From NCBI RefSeq assembly GCF_052857255.1, contig NC_135497.1, positions 347,526,799 through 347,590,798 on the forward strand: 64,000 nucleotides of DNA. The letters run 5' to 3'. Position numbers and translations under genes: made by a program. The notes below the pieces were generated by a model. It was not told the DNA's origin. It was given only the letters and a program-made list of their open reading frames with translations, and ran no database searches. The stretch is from Amblyomma americanum (lineage: Eukaryota > Arthropoda > Arachnida > Ixodida > Ixodidae). Within the stretch, counting starts at the first letter, position 1; each line of letters opens with the position of its first letter. Positions 22,801-32,544 of this stretch are shown one piece after another.

Positions 22801-22977
22801 CCAATGACGTCATCACGCTTTTACTTGCCAGAGTTCCCTGTGGCGGCGATACCTGCATTTTGGTCCTTGCTATTTTCTACCTACAAGAGATTTGTTTTCA
22901 CTAAGAGTGGCGTTTTTGTGGTCAGGAGCTTGTATTCTATCTATACAAAGCAACCTCAATTTCTCCTCAGTGTCCCT
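19840..22977 (+). mobile_element. Inner TTAA element X, inverted copy of Y (2.23 kb plus a nested insertion)
   Basis: TTAA at 19836-19839 and 22978-22981. Termini AGGGGCAGTTAGGAGAA and AGGGACACTGAGGAGAA (reverse complement) match those of Y. Removing the 909-bp nested element and its 3-bp duplication leaves about 2226 bp against 2230 bp for Y, and the two are homologous throughout in opposite orientation. Both share the internal junction where a GTNTAAACGC segment meets TTAACAGAGCCTGCGC. X inserted at exactly that internal TTAA of Y, generating a kilobase-scale palindrome. No coding gene. Confidence 0.8.
20628..21536. mobile_element. Element Z, 909 bp, TIR TACCCCTGTCACACGG, TAA target duplication
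   Basis: The left end TACCCCTGTCACACGG is matched by the reverse complement of the right end. TAA at 20625-20627 and 21537-21539 flank it. The homologous position in Y (about 23394-23400) is an empty site with a single TAA, confirming the boundaries. Subterminal segments carry repeated CGATCGAG/TCGAGGGTCTTCGAG motifs. No transposase is encoded. A 3-bp TAA duplication would fit PIF/Harbinger; a TA duplication reading would fit other families, so the class is open. Confidence 0.75.
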
Positions 22978-24187
22978 TTAATGCGTGTTTATAGCCTGGC
23001 GTAACGCATGCGCGCGCACTGCACATCTAGGTCACGTCGGCCAAAGCGAGACCCTCTATACTGCCACTGCGCTTGAGCGGTGACGCGTTCGGCGGCTTAG
23101 GCGCACTCTTACCACACTGGCGGAGACTTTGAGCATGTCTCTATTTCGCGCCGAGTGCGCCAGCTGTGCCAGCCAGACCAGACTGATACGGTTCCGCTGC
23201 GAGGTGCGCGTTGTGACATCATTCAATAGCTTCGGTCGTTGGGCGCAGCTGTTCTTTTCGAGCTCTCGGCTAATTTAATCCATTCACAGTACACATCTGA
23301 AGGTACATGCAAGTGGGCGAGAGAACCCGATCCAGTGGACCCTGTACCTCCGGAAACGCACAGAAGCCGTCGAAGCGTCGGTTTTACTTTCAAGCCGCCT
23401 ACTTTAATTGCGAGCGCCCTTGAATACCCATCCGTTTTTGTGGCAAAAAAATAAATAACCTTCCCCTTGCAACCGTGGGAGACCTCGACGCCGTCTTCTG
23501 CACCGTGCAACCACGCCGTTCAAGGAATCACAGACTGTTGACCCCAAAGCCCCGGCCAGCCTCCGATGGGCACGACGCACTGACTTTGTCCTGGCCCCTC
23601 GCGACTCCCCGCACTTGGGTTATGATATTTAGTTTGCAACGGCTGCTCATGGCGGAAGAGGGAAACGACCCGCCGGCGCCTAACTGAACCGTGCTCCTTC
23701 AAAAGCATCGCACGCTCTGTGGGGCTGAGGTCACTGAAATGCAGGCCGGAGTTTTTGCGAGAACTTTGTCATCGGGCTCGGGACCGGGATCCATCGTAAC
23801 GCCGGCAAGACGCTGGTGCAAACGTAAATGAAGCAATGGTGGCGACCCCCGATAGATGCCTCAACGTGTGGCGGCGGTAGCTTTCATTTTGGCTGCTGCT
23901 AGACCGCACCGCTAGCCGCGAGAAATCACGGAGTCTGCGTTTACGTCATGTTTCACGTCACTGCGTCCTGTAACGTCATAAGAGTGCGCCGTGATGTCAT
24001 AAGAGTTCCCGAGTTTTAATCGGAGTGGCGGGAAAATCTTTTTCAAGTTTGAATTTTGAATCCAAATTTCTTTGAAATAAATGCATCTTTCGCTCTCGGA
24101 CAAGTGGCAGCAAAGCCATGAAATGCTGAACTATCAGATATTGCTTACAAAAGAAATTTGATTGAGTTCTCCTCACTGTCCCTTTAA

Positions 24188-24474
24188 TGTACCATGTACA
24201 GTCTTGGTCAAAAGTGTTAAGGCTACAGCATTCAGCTGCAGTGAAATCAATGTTCCTAGAATACTTCTTGTAGCGGATCATTCAAAACTGTAGTCAAGCA
24301 GGAAGCTTCTGTATCGCAAGAAGAAACCTGCTAGCATTTCAAGGTCACTTGGTCTTTAATATTGCGGTAATGGCTCTGTTATGCGGCTGAAGCGAAAAGC
24401 CTTTTACCTTAAGACTTCACCGACACTGTACATTACTCTTGTTGCACATGCGAACACTTCGCACACTTTCCAAG
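24188..24474. other. Intron of duplicated unit 2, resumed after element Y
   Basis: TGTACCATGTACAGTCTTGG continues the unit 1 sequence TTTACCTTGTACATTAGTCT across the TTAA insertion site of Y. No other feature. Confidence 0.5.
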
Positions 24475-24539
24475 CTTCCACTAGCATGGGTCCTGCTGCA
24501 CCACGGAATCCTGGTGTTCTTGCTGCGGTCAATGGCCAG
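24475..24539 (+). pseudogene. BEN-domain gene relic, exon 3 (copy b)
   Basis: A duplicate of the 17977-18041 exon with the shared core ACTAGCATGG and CCTGCTGCACCAC, 65 bp, GTATGT donor at 24540. The acceptor has changed to CCAAG, displaced by one base, and the end has gained one base, so the frame homologous to copy a no longer matches its neighbours. A different frame is open. Probably a redundant exon copy decaying after duplication. Confidence 0.4.
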
Positions 24540-24779
24540 GTATGTTGGCTCCTCATATTTAGAACTAGTGTGTAAGCTTGAAATGCTTTTAGCTCTCGTT
24601 CTTGGTAACTGCAGGCAAAGAATCTAGAAACTGTGGAAACGTATAGGGCTGAGGATCAGTGCACACCTCTCGGACACGTAAAATTTTCCATCCAAATGGC
24701 ATGGAGCGGAAAAAAATTGCCTGGACAGGAGCCCCAGGCACAATTTGAACCTGTGACAGCTCCGGGCAGCTTTGCTTAA

Positions 24780-25230
24780 TGAACTCTTAGATCACTAGAC
24801 CATGACCATAACCTTTCATGTTCTAATTAGCACAGCCTCTTCTGCTAAGATTTAATTGCTGTGTTTTAAATATTCATAATCTTGCATCTGTTAGTTCTGT
24901 GCTTCCGAATATTTAGCAGCAATACTGTTGCCAGGGTGAAGTGGAGCCTGAAGTAGAGATAAAAAGGCTCATCTATGTTGTCAAAGGCAGCTTATATGAT
25001 TGCACATAAACGTGACCTGGTGGCCCATTGCGCTGCTCACTTCGAAGAAGAGAGCGATGTGTCATGTTTTATCATTAGTAGCATTTGCAAGGAAAACTGC
25101 CATTTTCGTAATGTTACATATAGGAGTCCTGAGGAATAGGATTTTAGCAGATTTAATGTGGCAAATAATAACTCTCTCCCCAATGTGTTATAGGGCTTTA
25201 TACAAAGCATATGTGCAGCTGTTTTATTGC
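24780..25230. other. Intron, no feature
   Basis: AT-rich sequence leading to a pyrimidine-rich tract and CAG at 25230-25232, the acceptor of the BEN exon. Nothing else is visible. Confidence 0.4.
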
Positions 25231-25232
25231 AG

Positions 25233-25505
25233 GTCAACCTCGGGAGCGGAAATTGTCAGTGCAGAGCGGTGGCGCTGGCTTCTTTCCCGAGGTCGAGACT
25301 TCTTGTTTTGCAAGGACACCACAAAACTTTTGTGGGGTTCCCCACAAAAGTGACGCTCCTTCCTGGTGATGCTCCTTCCCCGAAGAGCCTTAGGGGAAAG
25401 AGCGTTCAGGGAAGGAGCATCACCACCTCAGTATGCCGCCAATTCCTTAAGGCTGGTGCCATGCAGAAGCCTCGGATGAGCGCAGAAAACTAGCAGCTGT
25501 GGGCA
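25233..25505 (+). pseudogene. BEN-domain gene relic, BEN exon
   Basis: Acceptor TTTATTGCAG, then in the phase set by exon 3a the reading STSGAEIVSAERWRWLLSRG continuing to DFLFCKDTTKLLWG. After a disturbed stretch, a shifted frame gives LRGKSVQGRSITTSVCRQFL, and another ERRKLAAVG before a GTAAAC donor at 25506. W.WLL...RD.LFCK...LLWG...GKSV.GRSI...CR.FLK.GA is the pattern of a BEN domain, a DNA and chromatin binding fold. Two short inverted duplications around 25327-25424 and at least two frame changes destroy it. Identification is from motif memory. Confidence 0.55.
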
Positions 25506-25637
25506 GTAAACCTCTTTTATTTAGGTACATTTCCTGACTGACAAAGGCATTTGTTTATTTAAGTGTGCATGACTTAAATACCTTTATTTTGCAGCACCTG
25601 CATGTTTTCAATTTCGTCATGATTAATACTCTTTCAG

Positions 25638-25742
25638 ATGCATTTGATGCATACATCAAAGCTGCACAAGCTGCCGAGGATGACAAAATGCGCAGAGCAG
25701 CTAAATTGCTACCTGGCGGACATGCTGAGGGACATCAAGTAA
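25638..25742 (+). pseudogene. BEN-domain gene relic, last exon
   Basis: Acceptor TACTCTTTCAG. The split codon with the previous exon reads AAT, followed by AFDAYIKAAQAAEDDKMRRA. After one frame change it reads YLADMLRDIK and a TAA at 25740-25742. The YLADxLRDxK ending is what I recall for the C terminus of such tick proteins after the BEN domain. Confidence 0.5.
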
Positions 25743-25796
25743 TCATCGCCTGCAGCTGCCCCTTATTGAATGACTGTAGTCAGAAAAAAATGATAA

Positions 25797-25802
25797 AATA
25801 AA
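25797..25802 (+). terminator. Polyadenylation signal AATAAA
   Basis: AATAAA 55 bp after the stop codon of the last exon, followed by an A-rich run. Position and strand fit the 3' end of the BEN-type gene. Confidence 0.5.
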
Positions 25803-25969
25803 GGCAGCAAAAAAAATTATGTCATTGACTTCAGCATAGTATTTAGTGCTGGGATGCAGCATTTGCTGCACTGAAGGGTTGCAAGCTCATTCAGGTAGCC
25901 TACATATTCAGAGCTATTAACTGTACACCAGAGTACGTGTTGCAAGGCCATTGTATCCCGATGTCGAGG

Positions 25970-26195
25970 CCCTCGTATCTGTACGAAGGTTACGTGGCCC
26001 TCGTTTATACGAGGAACGGGAGTGACACATATCTAATAGCGTATATATGAGGCACGTATCACCCGTATATATGTGTTCCGCCATACGTGGAGAGGAACAC
26101 GTATTTCATACGAGCACGTATACATACGAGCATATAAGTGGACACATATCCAATAATTTCGTATATATGAGACACATTAAACACATATATACGAG
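25970..26195. repeat. Low-complexity stretch rich in CGTATA/TATACG and TACGAG
   Basis: Short palindromic words CGTATATATG, CGTAT, TACGAG and ACACATAT recur about every 15-40 bases. There is no fixed period, so it is not a satellite, but the density is far above the surroundings. Confidence 0.5.
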
Positions 26196-27640
26196 ATTTT
26201 TCAATAGAGAAAGGTTTAACCCTTCACCTAATACTGCTCTTCTTTATGAACCATTCACTATGGAAGAACTTCACGCGGCTTTGGCAGCGACCAATAAAAA
26301 ATCGCGCTCATGTCCGGAAGGTGTAAGCTACACTGCCATTTCTCACCTGAGAAGCCAAGGTTCTGCTGCTCGCAGTTTATAACACTTCCTGGAAGACCGG
26401 CAGCCTTGAAAGGTGTGGGAAGCGTGCGGGTGTGATAGCTATCTTCAAGCATGAAAAACCATCAATGACTTAAATGCTTACCGTCCCATTGCACTTTTAA
26501 GCTGTGTCGGAAATCTGATGGCGAAATTGGTACACTCCTGCCTTACCTGTGACCGGACGAACAGGGAAATTTACCCTTCAGCCATGTCTGGTTTCCGAAA
26601 AGGACGCAGCATTGACAATGTTATTCCCTTTACAAATAGTGTCAAACGCAGCAAAACACAGCGGTCTATGATGATTGCTGTTTTTCTTGACGTGAAGGGA
26701 GCCTTTGACAACGTCACACATAAAGCAATTCACTCAGCCTTACAATCGATCGGCATTGTTGGACAGATGTGCAATTATCTGCACGAAAGTTTGATTTTCA
26801 TGTCAACAAGTGAAGGTGACACAGCTCTGCATCAAATATCTGGCGGAATGCCCCAGGGAGGGACTTTAAGTCCCATCATTTTCAACATCTGGCTTGTTGG
26901 CTTGGAAAAGTGGTTGCCCCCTACAGTTCAAATCTCCCTTTACGCCAATGACATCTGTATATGATGCTCCAGACGCGACAGGCGCATTGTGCTTGCCCGA
27001 TTACAGAGCGCAACAGGCTGCATCGAATTGTTTTGAAGTAAGCGCGGTCTGGTCATGTCGCCAGATAAAAGCTCAGCAATTGCATTTTCGAGGCGCTATC
27101 TTTCACACTACGTGCTGAAAGTGGCTGGTACCCCAATACCATACGTCACAAGCCAAAAATCCTGGGGTTGACATTTGACAGGTCACTGTCTTGGTTACCA
27201 CATGTAGAACAGCTTAAAATCAAGCTCTGCTCTTACGCCTCTATTTTTCGTATGCTCTACACTACCAGAAAAGGCTTCTCTACACCTTCATTACTATGGC
27301 TGTATGGTGCGCTCTGTGAAGGCTTCCTACACTACAGTCTCCCAGTTTTTCAGGGTATCTCACAAACATCAAACTCCTTGAATCTATGCAAGCTAATGCC
27401 TTAAGAATCTGCCTCGGCCTTCCCAAGACCACCTCCACAGTGGGTACTCTAGCAGAGAGCGGGCGTCTATCAGCATCAGTACTGCTAACCCAGGAGTTGC
27501 TTCGTGCCCAGATGCGGTTTGTGGCTCGTGTACCTCACCATGCACTCGCAGCGCGCTACATAGAGCAAGTTTCCGACCTTCTCCCACCACACAACCAGTG
27601 CCCTGTCACGACCTCCTCTCCACCTTTGAGGTACACAGAA
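26196..27640 (+). pseudogene. I/R1-type LINE reverse transcriptase, degenerate
   Basis: In order: FTMEELHAALAATNKKSRSC (RT entry), SAMSGFRKGRSIDNVI, MIAVFLDVKGAFDNV (palm, first Asp), SGGMPQGGTLSPIIFN, and SLYANDICI where the catalytic YADD box is YAND. A C-terminal thumb-like region (FDRSLSWLPHVEQL, ANALRICLGLPK) follows in shifted frames. Frame changes near 26370 and 26965 and the D-to-N change show it is dead. No endonuclease or 3' UTR remains. Confidence 0.8.
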
Positions 27641-27644
27641 TAGA

Positions 27645-27925
27645 AAATCAAGACAACAGTTCCAGGGATCAAACGAAAGGGTATAAACTGCGCGAACAAG
27701 ACGGGACGAGAGGCACATAAATCGACAGACAAAGCGCAGACTTCCAACAGATTTTATTTGTGAAAAACACATTGTTAATAAGGCCAGAGAAGGGCATGTT
27801 CATGTTCACATCGGATCTGATTAACCTGTAAATTTCTGCTGATGTTTCTTTCGTTGAACCCTCTGGTGACAGTGTTTTTTTTATGTTTTCTTATGTTCTC
27901 TGCCCTTATTAACAATGTGAGTTTC
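27645..27925. other. Unassigned spacer between LINE and gypsy relics
   Basis: No motif in any frame; possibly the truncated remains of either neighbour. Confidence 0.3.
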
Positions 27926-29866
27926 CCCATTTTTCATCGAAGCGATGGCTTCGTCCGTCGAATGCGTGATCAGCTTGAATCTCAGGTCGATGATCGCCTA
28001 ATGCTCATTAAAAAAATTCATACCCAAGATCACTTCGCGGGAGCATTGCGGTAGCACAACAAAGGTCGCAGAATAGGTATGTCCTTTGACAGTCACTCGC
28101 ACTATGCATCGTCCTGATGGCATAATGAGGTGGCCCCCTGCGGTGCAAATTTGTGGGCCGTCTCAAGCCGTTGTGAGTTGTCTCATATCCGCAGCGAATG
28201 TTCCATTCATCACCGAGTATTCGGCTTCTGTGTCGACTAGAGCGGTAACTTTCCGGCCGTCGATAGTCACTTCTAAGTCGGAGGTCCTGGCTCTTTCATT
28301 GCATGTCACTCTCGGTGTCGGGTCACGGCTTCGTCGCGTATGCGAGTCACTGGTTTTGCGTGTGGTCGAAGCTTTTCTGTGTGGCGTCGTCGTTTTGAAG
28401 GCAGCTTGCGTCGGGGTTCTCATTTTGTGCGGCGTCGGTGCAGCGAGGGTAAGTTCTTCATGCGGCGTCGCGGGTGCAGCGTCTTCATGGGGCGTGTCGG
28501 TGGAGGATCTTCGGCGTTGCGCTCGTGAGCAACCTCACCTCCAGAGGTTGCTGCCTTTAGTTTCCCTTACGGGGGCTGGGAGACCTTCCTCGTACCGCGC
28601 CTGCGTAGCTGCGGCGTGCCGACGCAAAGCGCGAGGTTGACGGCGATGGTGAGCGCGAAAAGCGGTTCGGCGTGTACTCCTCCCGACACAGGTACTCGTC
28701 GTTTTCCTCGGACGTTGTCCGAAGCCTGGTCGTGGGGAGTTAACGGCAAATCCTCGAAGAACGATACGTTGGTACGGGCATTGACGAAGAATATGGCCGG
28801 CCTCACCACAATGGAAGCACATCGGCCGGTTGTCGGAAGTCCTCCAGGCGTCGCATTTCCTGGGGCTTGAGCGTCGGTCATAGGCTGGGCGTTTGGGGGC
28901 TAGGAGGCGGCGTTGTGGAACAATTGGCTCATCTCGGGGAGGACGTGGGGGTTGTCGCTGGGGCTGAGCAGTCCTTACTGCAGCGGCGTAGGTCATGTCC
29001 TGGGGTTCTGTGGCTGTCGGGGTGCCAAGTGCCTGTTGCACTTCTTCCCGTACCACATCCATCAGAGTCGCTGCTTGTGGCTGTGGGGAGGATGGCAGTA
29101 ATCGGCGTAGCTCCTCTCGGACGATTTCTCGGATAACTTCCCGCAAGCTGTCGCTGGTGGTGGCCGGCGTGTCCGAACGGATTGCACAGGCAGAGGAAGG
29201 GCGATTGTAATGCCCAGCTCGGACGTCGAGGGTCTTCTCAATCGTGCAGGCTTCTTGCATGAATTCCTCGACTGTTTTTGGAGGCTGGCGCACGAGGCTT
29301 GCAAAGAGTTGTTCTTTTGCGCCGCGCATAAAAACTGAACTTTCTTTTCCTCGGTCATCGTGGGATCGGCGTGGCGAAATAGGCGCTTCATCTCCTCGGC
29401 GTAACCGCGGACGGGCTCATTCGGAAGTTGGATCCTGGACTCGAGGAGTCGTTCGGCTCTTTCTTTCCTCACGACACTGGTCCCAATAGCTCCCATGTCG
29501 CAAGGGACTACTCGTAGTTTTCGTACCACGTGCGCGCGGAGCCATCCAATGAGAAAAACACGTGTCCAATCTTCGCCGCATCGTCCCACTTTCTGAATGA
29601 CACCACGCGCTCAAATTGGTCCAACCATTCTTCAGGGTCTTCGCCTAGGGATCCACTGAAAGTTGGCGGCACCCGCGGCTGCTGCAGTATGATCGGTGTC
29701 GACATCTTCGGCGAGGTTGCGGTGCTCGTAGCAGCGTCTTTTCGCCTGGAGACGTCAGCTGGCTCGCTGAGCTGCTGTTTCGTCCTCGGGTGCGTAGCGC
29801 TTAGGGCTGGCTTCACGACTTGAAGGCGGCGTCCGGAACTTGGAAGGCCACCCAGCACCTCCACCA
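27926..29866 (-). pseudogene. Second gypsy element: gag and protease relic
   Basis: Read on the - strand: MSTPIILQQPRVPPTFSGSL and EEWLDQFERVV (capsid start), ESRIQLPNEPVRGYAEEMKR, then a zinc knuckle CFHCGEAGHILRQC, and a protease with VDTEAEYSVM in place of DTGA and a distal ILGMNFF. Several frame changes split it. RT and everything beyond are missing, the element breaking off at about 27930. It is unrelated in detail to the 4.4-12.8 kb element. Confidence 0.8.
29852..29866 (-). promoter_or_regulatory. Probable primer binding site of the second gypsy element
   Basis: The element strand reads TGGTGGAGGTGCTGG two bases from TGTCACG, the presumed LTR edge. Position and TGG start fit a tRNA primer site; I could not assign the tRNA. 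Confidence 0.5.
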
Positions 29867-29868
29867 GA

Positions 29869-30180
29869 TGTCACGTAGATGAAAACTGTTTATTGGGCTT
29901 ACTTGCACCCATAATGGACTGAATCACTTGCCCTTCTCGTCCAAGTTTGTATTATTTTGCGCAGTACCTTTACTCAACGAAGCGACAAGCGTGCTCGGTG
30001 GTCGACGAACAGAATGCCCGCCGCTGTCGGCCGTACTCAAATTAAAGCTGATAGCGAACTTTGGAGATAAAGCGTGCAAAGTTACTAGAACATTCCAGAA
30101 CTACGTAGAATCAGCTCTGCCAGGCTGCGATCAATCCAGATAAATCTAGTCACGTCTTGCGTTGGAAACAAAACGATAAA
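29869..30180 (-). repeat. Probable 5' LTR end of the second gypsy element
   Basis: TGTCACGTAGATG at 29869 abuts the primer site and would be the inner LTR edge. The outer edge is not clear, since unrelated repeats occupy 30430-30740. There is no second LTR to compare. Confidence 0.4.
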
Positions 30181-30436
30181 GTGTTGTGGCGGCAGATTTG
30201 AAAAAAGAATAAACACCGCAAATATTCGCGGCTATATGGAAGCACAGAAGGAGAGTACAGCCGCTGCTAAACGGCGTGTGTGGACAAGAGGACAATACCC
30301 CTTCCGATCCTGTGGTTGTCGCCTGACAGTTGGCTACTCTACAAATAGGGAATGAGCGACAGAAGGCGTAGAGAGCAGCGGAGATGCCCGAAGAGAGGGA
30401 GGAACGCCTTGCCAAATGGAGACGCCACTGCCAATT

Positions 30437-30530
30437 TTTGCAGTGAGTGTGCGGGGGCTTCAGTGGCTCTCATAGATGCCGCCACCGAATACGTTGGTTA
30501 CCTGATAAGCGGGTACGGGGGTAATGGTTA
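30437..30530 (+). mobile_element. Fragment of the X/Y TTAA element
   Basis: GTGAGTGTGCGGGGGCTTCA through GCCGCCACCGAATACGTTGG matches 19757-19822 in element Y. Only about 95 bp remain. Confidence 0.6.
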
Positions 30531-30539
30531 AGGCGGGTG

Positions 30540-30735
30540 AGGGTGGCTCCGCGGCGAGGCGTGCTGTGTGACGTCATGCCAGATGACGCGGCGAGCGCGC
30601 GGCGTCCGCCCAGCTGCGGCGGTTGCTAAGAAACGGCTCAAGGTCTGTCTCTGTGCCTCCTCGGAGCACCGCCACATTAAAATCGCGAGTTCGTGGCCAG
30701 TAAAGCTTTCGATTTAAAAGCTTAACGTTCCACAC
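30540..30735 (+). repeat. Dispersed repeat R1, copy 1
   Basis: Blocks GGCGAGGCGTGCTGTGTGACGT and GGCCAGTAAAGCTTTCGATT recur at 62770-62860, and the latter at 32810-32830. The function is unknown; it is GC-rich with no frame. Confidence 0.5.
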
Positions 30736-30762
30736 CTTGCCGTTCCTCACCTTGCCGCTACA

Positions 30763-31068
30763 CCTGTAATCCTATAATGTCTATATTTAATCGTGTGTTT
30801 ATTGTACTGCTTTGTACCCTCTTTATTGTATTGTTTGTTGTTCTATTTTCTTTGTTTCTATTTCATGTTTTGATCCGCTAGTTTTCGGCTCTGCGAAATA
30901 GCAAAGAGGCTATATGTATATTTGTGAGTCTCTTTGCTTTGCTGTTGTTGCCCTGTAGCGTGAGGCTGTGGGCCTTTGTCAAAGCTGCCGTTTACGACCA
31001 GCTTTTACCCACAACCTGCTCCATCATCACGATGGAAATAAAGAATATTATTATTATTAGTAGTAGTA
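30763..31068 (+). mobile_element. LINE 3' UTR with (ATT)n tail
   Basis: T-rich non-coding sequence containing GTGGGCCTTTGTCAAAGCTG and GATGGAAATAAAG, ending in an (ATT)n run. The polyadenylation-like AATAAA and simple tail mark the 3' end of a LINE; no coding part is attached. Confidence 0.5.
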
Positions 31069-31289
31069 GAAAGAGCAATATTGATATAAACCGCGCCAGA
31101 ACAGCCGGCAGGCCACGAAGCGTGCGCGCCTCTTCACGAACTGCGCAATTCAAGACACCGGCCCGCGTGGTCAGCGTACTTTGCATGAAATGCTGCGTAC
31201 TTGAGAAAAAACATTTCTCACCTTGCCGTCATTGCTCTACCATAAAGTAATCAAGCGCGCAACCGGTACAGGTTCCTCATCGTGTAAAT

Positions 31290-31490
31290 AGTTTGTGTAA
31301 ATTACCTCTTTTCCTATCCTCTCTTCCTATCCCCTCACCTCTTTCATTTCATTTCACCATTCTGCGTGCTGTCCTTTATTTCCGCTGCCCCACCTCAGGT
31401 GGTTCAGTATCGATGGTAGATGCCGGGGCTAGCAAAATCTTTTTACTTCCTTTTATTGTTATTTTAATCAAACCACTTACCGCCTTGCCG
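31290..31490 (+). mobile_element. LINE 3' UTR fragment, same family as 34060-34240
   Basis: CCCCTCACCTCTTTCATTTC, TTTATTTCCGCTGCCCCA and GATGCCGGGGCTAG occur in the same order at 34091-34190, where they follow a LINE RNase H region. This copy is truncated to its 3' end. Confidence 0.65.
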
Positions 31491-31856
31491 TAGTCAGACA
31501 CGGCCCGAGTTTCGCGTCGAAGACCAAGACATACGCAAAATCGCAGATTCAGCGCGCTAAGAAAGACCCCGCACGCTGACAGGCGCAGCCGCACTGTCGA
31601 CCGTCCCTTGGTTTCGTTCTGCCTCGTTTGGTTCGACGCCGCTCGCCAGCGCGCCAAAGCTGATGGCGTCACAATACCAACTCATCTGTCACGTATTTCC
31701 CGGGGCCAGATTTCGCCGAGTGTCCGCTCTTTATGAATCCCCTTTCCTACGGTACAGATATGAGTTCAGGCGCTACGCGCCCACTAGTGCAATGGGATAC
31801 AGCGTGGTCACGTGGAAACTGTTTTGGTCAATTTTGCTGTTCTGGGTTACCCGCGA

Positions 31857-32171
31857 CCCGCCGCGGTGGCTCAGTAGTTAGGGCGCTCGACTACTGATCC
31901 GGAGTTCCCGGGTTCGGACCCGACCGCAGAGGCTGCGTTTTATGGAGGAAAACCGCTAAGGCGCCCGTGTGCTGTGCGATGTCAGTGCACGTTAAAGATC
32001 CCCAGGTAGTCGAAATTATTCCGGAGCCCTCCACTACGGCACCTATTTCTTTCTTCTTTCACTCTCTCCTTTAATACTTCCCTTACGGCGCGGTTCAGGT
32101 GTGCAACGATATATGCGACAGATACTGTGCCATTTCCTTTCCCCAAAAACAAATTATTATTATTATTATTA
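31857..32171 (+). mobile_element. Ruka-like SINE, full length
   Basis: Head CCCGCCGCGGTGGCTCAGTA with A and B boxes, the standard body, and an (ATT)n tail at 32152-32171. A 9-bp duplication TTACCCGCG flanks it (about 31847-31855 and 32172-32180). Confidence 0.85.
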
Positions 32172-32180
32172 TTACCCGCG

Positions 32181-32430
32181 TTCGAACCTGACCGCGGCGA
32201 CCGCGCTTCAATGCCGCTGAAACGCAAAATCCGCCTGTGTGCTGTGCGATGTCAGTGCACGTTAAAGATCCCCAACAGGTCGAAATTATTCCGGAGCCCT
32301 CCACTACGGCACTTCTTTCCTCCTTTCTTCTTTCACTCCCTCTTTTATACCTTTCCTTACGGCGGGGTTCCGGTGTACGCCGATATGGGAGACAGATACA
32401 GTGCCACCTCCTTTCCCCAAAACTGTTAAA
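32181..32430 (+). mobile_element. Ruka-like SINE, 5'-truncated, directly abutting the previous copy
   Basis: It starts at the B box (TTCGAACCTGACCGCGGCG), then GTGCACGTTAAAGATCCCCA and GGAGCCCTCCACTACGGCAC, ending near 32430. It lacks the A box. The arrangement suggests that the upstream SINE inserted at its 5' edge. Confidence 0.8.
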
Positions 32431-32544
32431 AAAATTATTGTGGATTAGCCCCGCTAGGCCAATGAACTCTATGAACGCCGTCGGCTCACTTATTTTGTTG
32501 GTTTTTTGACTAAATAAATAGCACAGTAACCGTCTCACATATCT

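Larger units (their letters stand above)
18812..24183 (-). mobile_element. Outer TTAA element Y (2.23 kb), split by an inverted copy of itself
   Basis: TTAA at 18808-18811 and 24184-24187. Termini AGGAACACTGAGGAGAA (left) and AGGGACAGTGAGGAGAA (right, reverse complement) are inverted repeats. Y consists of 18812-19835 plus 22982-24183, about 2.23 kb once the inserted copy X is removed. No transposase frame is present. The element contains a tRNA-like module (19671-19740). TTAA targets suggest a piggyBac-type transposase acting in trans. It sits in the second unit of the exon-3 duplication. Confidence 0.8.
17781..24778. repeat. Tandem duplication of an intron-exon unit (906-bp offset before insertions)
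   Basis: TGTGTTCTAGTT at 17781 and 18687 starts two copies. Both contain GGTTCAAGAAGTGTAATGTG or close variants, a TTTAATNTACC segment, a 65-bp exon and the stretch GTAAGCTTGAAATGCTTTTAG. The second copy is interrupted by the 18812-24183 transposon complex and resumes at 24188; the first has the foldback element at 18080-18420. The result is a doubled exon 3. Confidence 0.8.

Noticed and set aside
19840..22977. Large palindrome as a single foldback element with no loop
   Set aside because: Lengths, TTAA sites and the shared internal junction are better explained by an inverted copy inserted into another copy.
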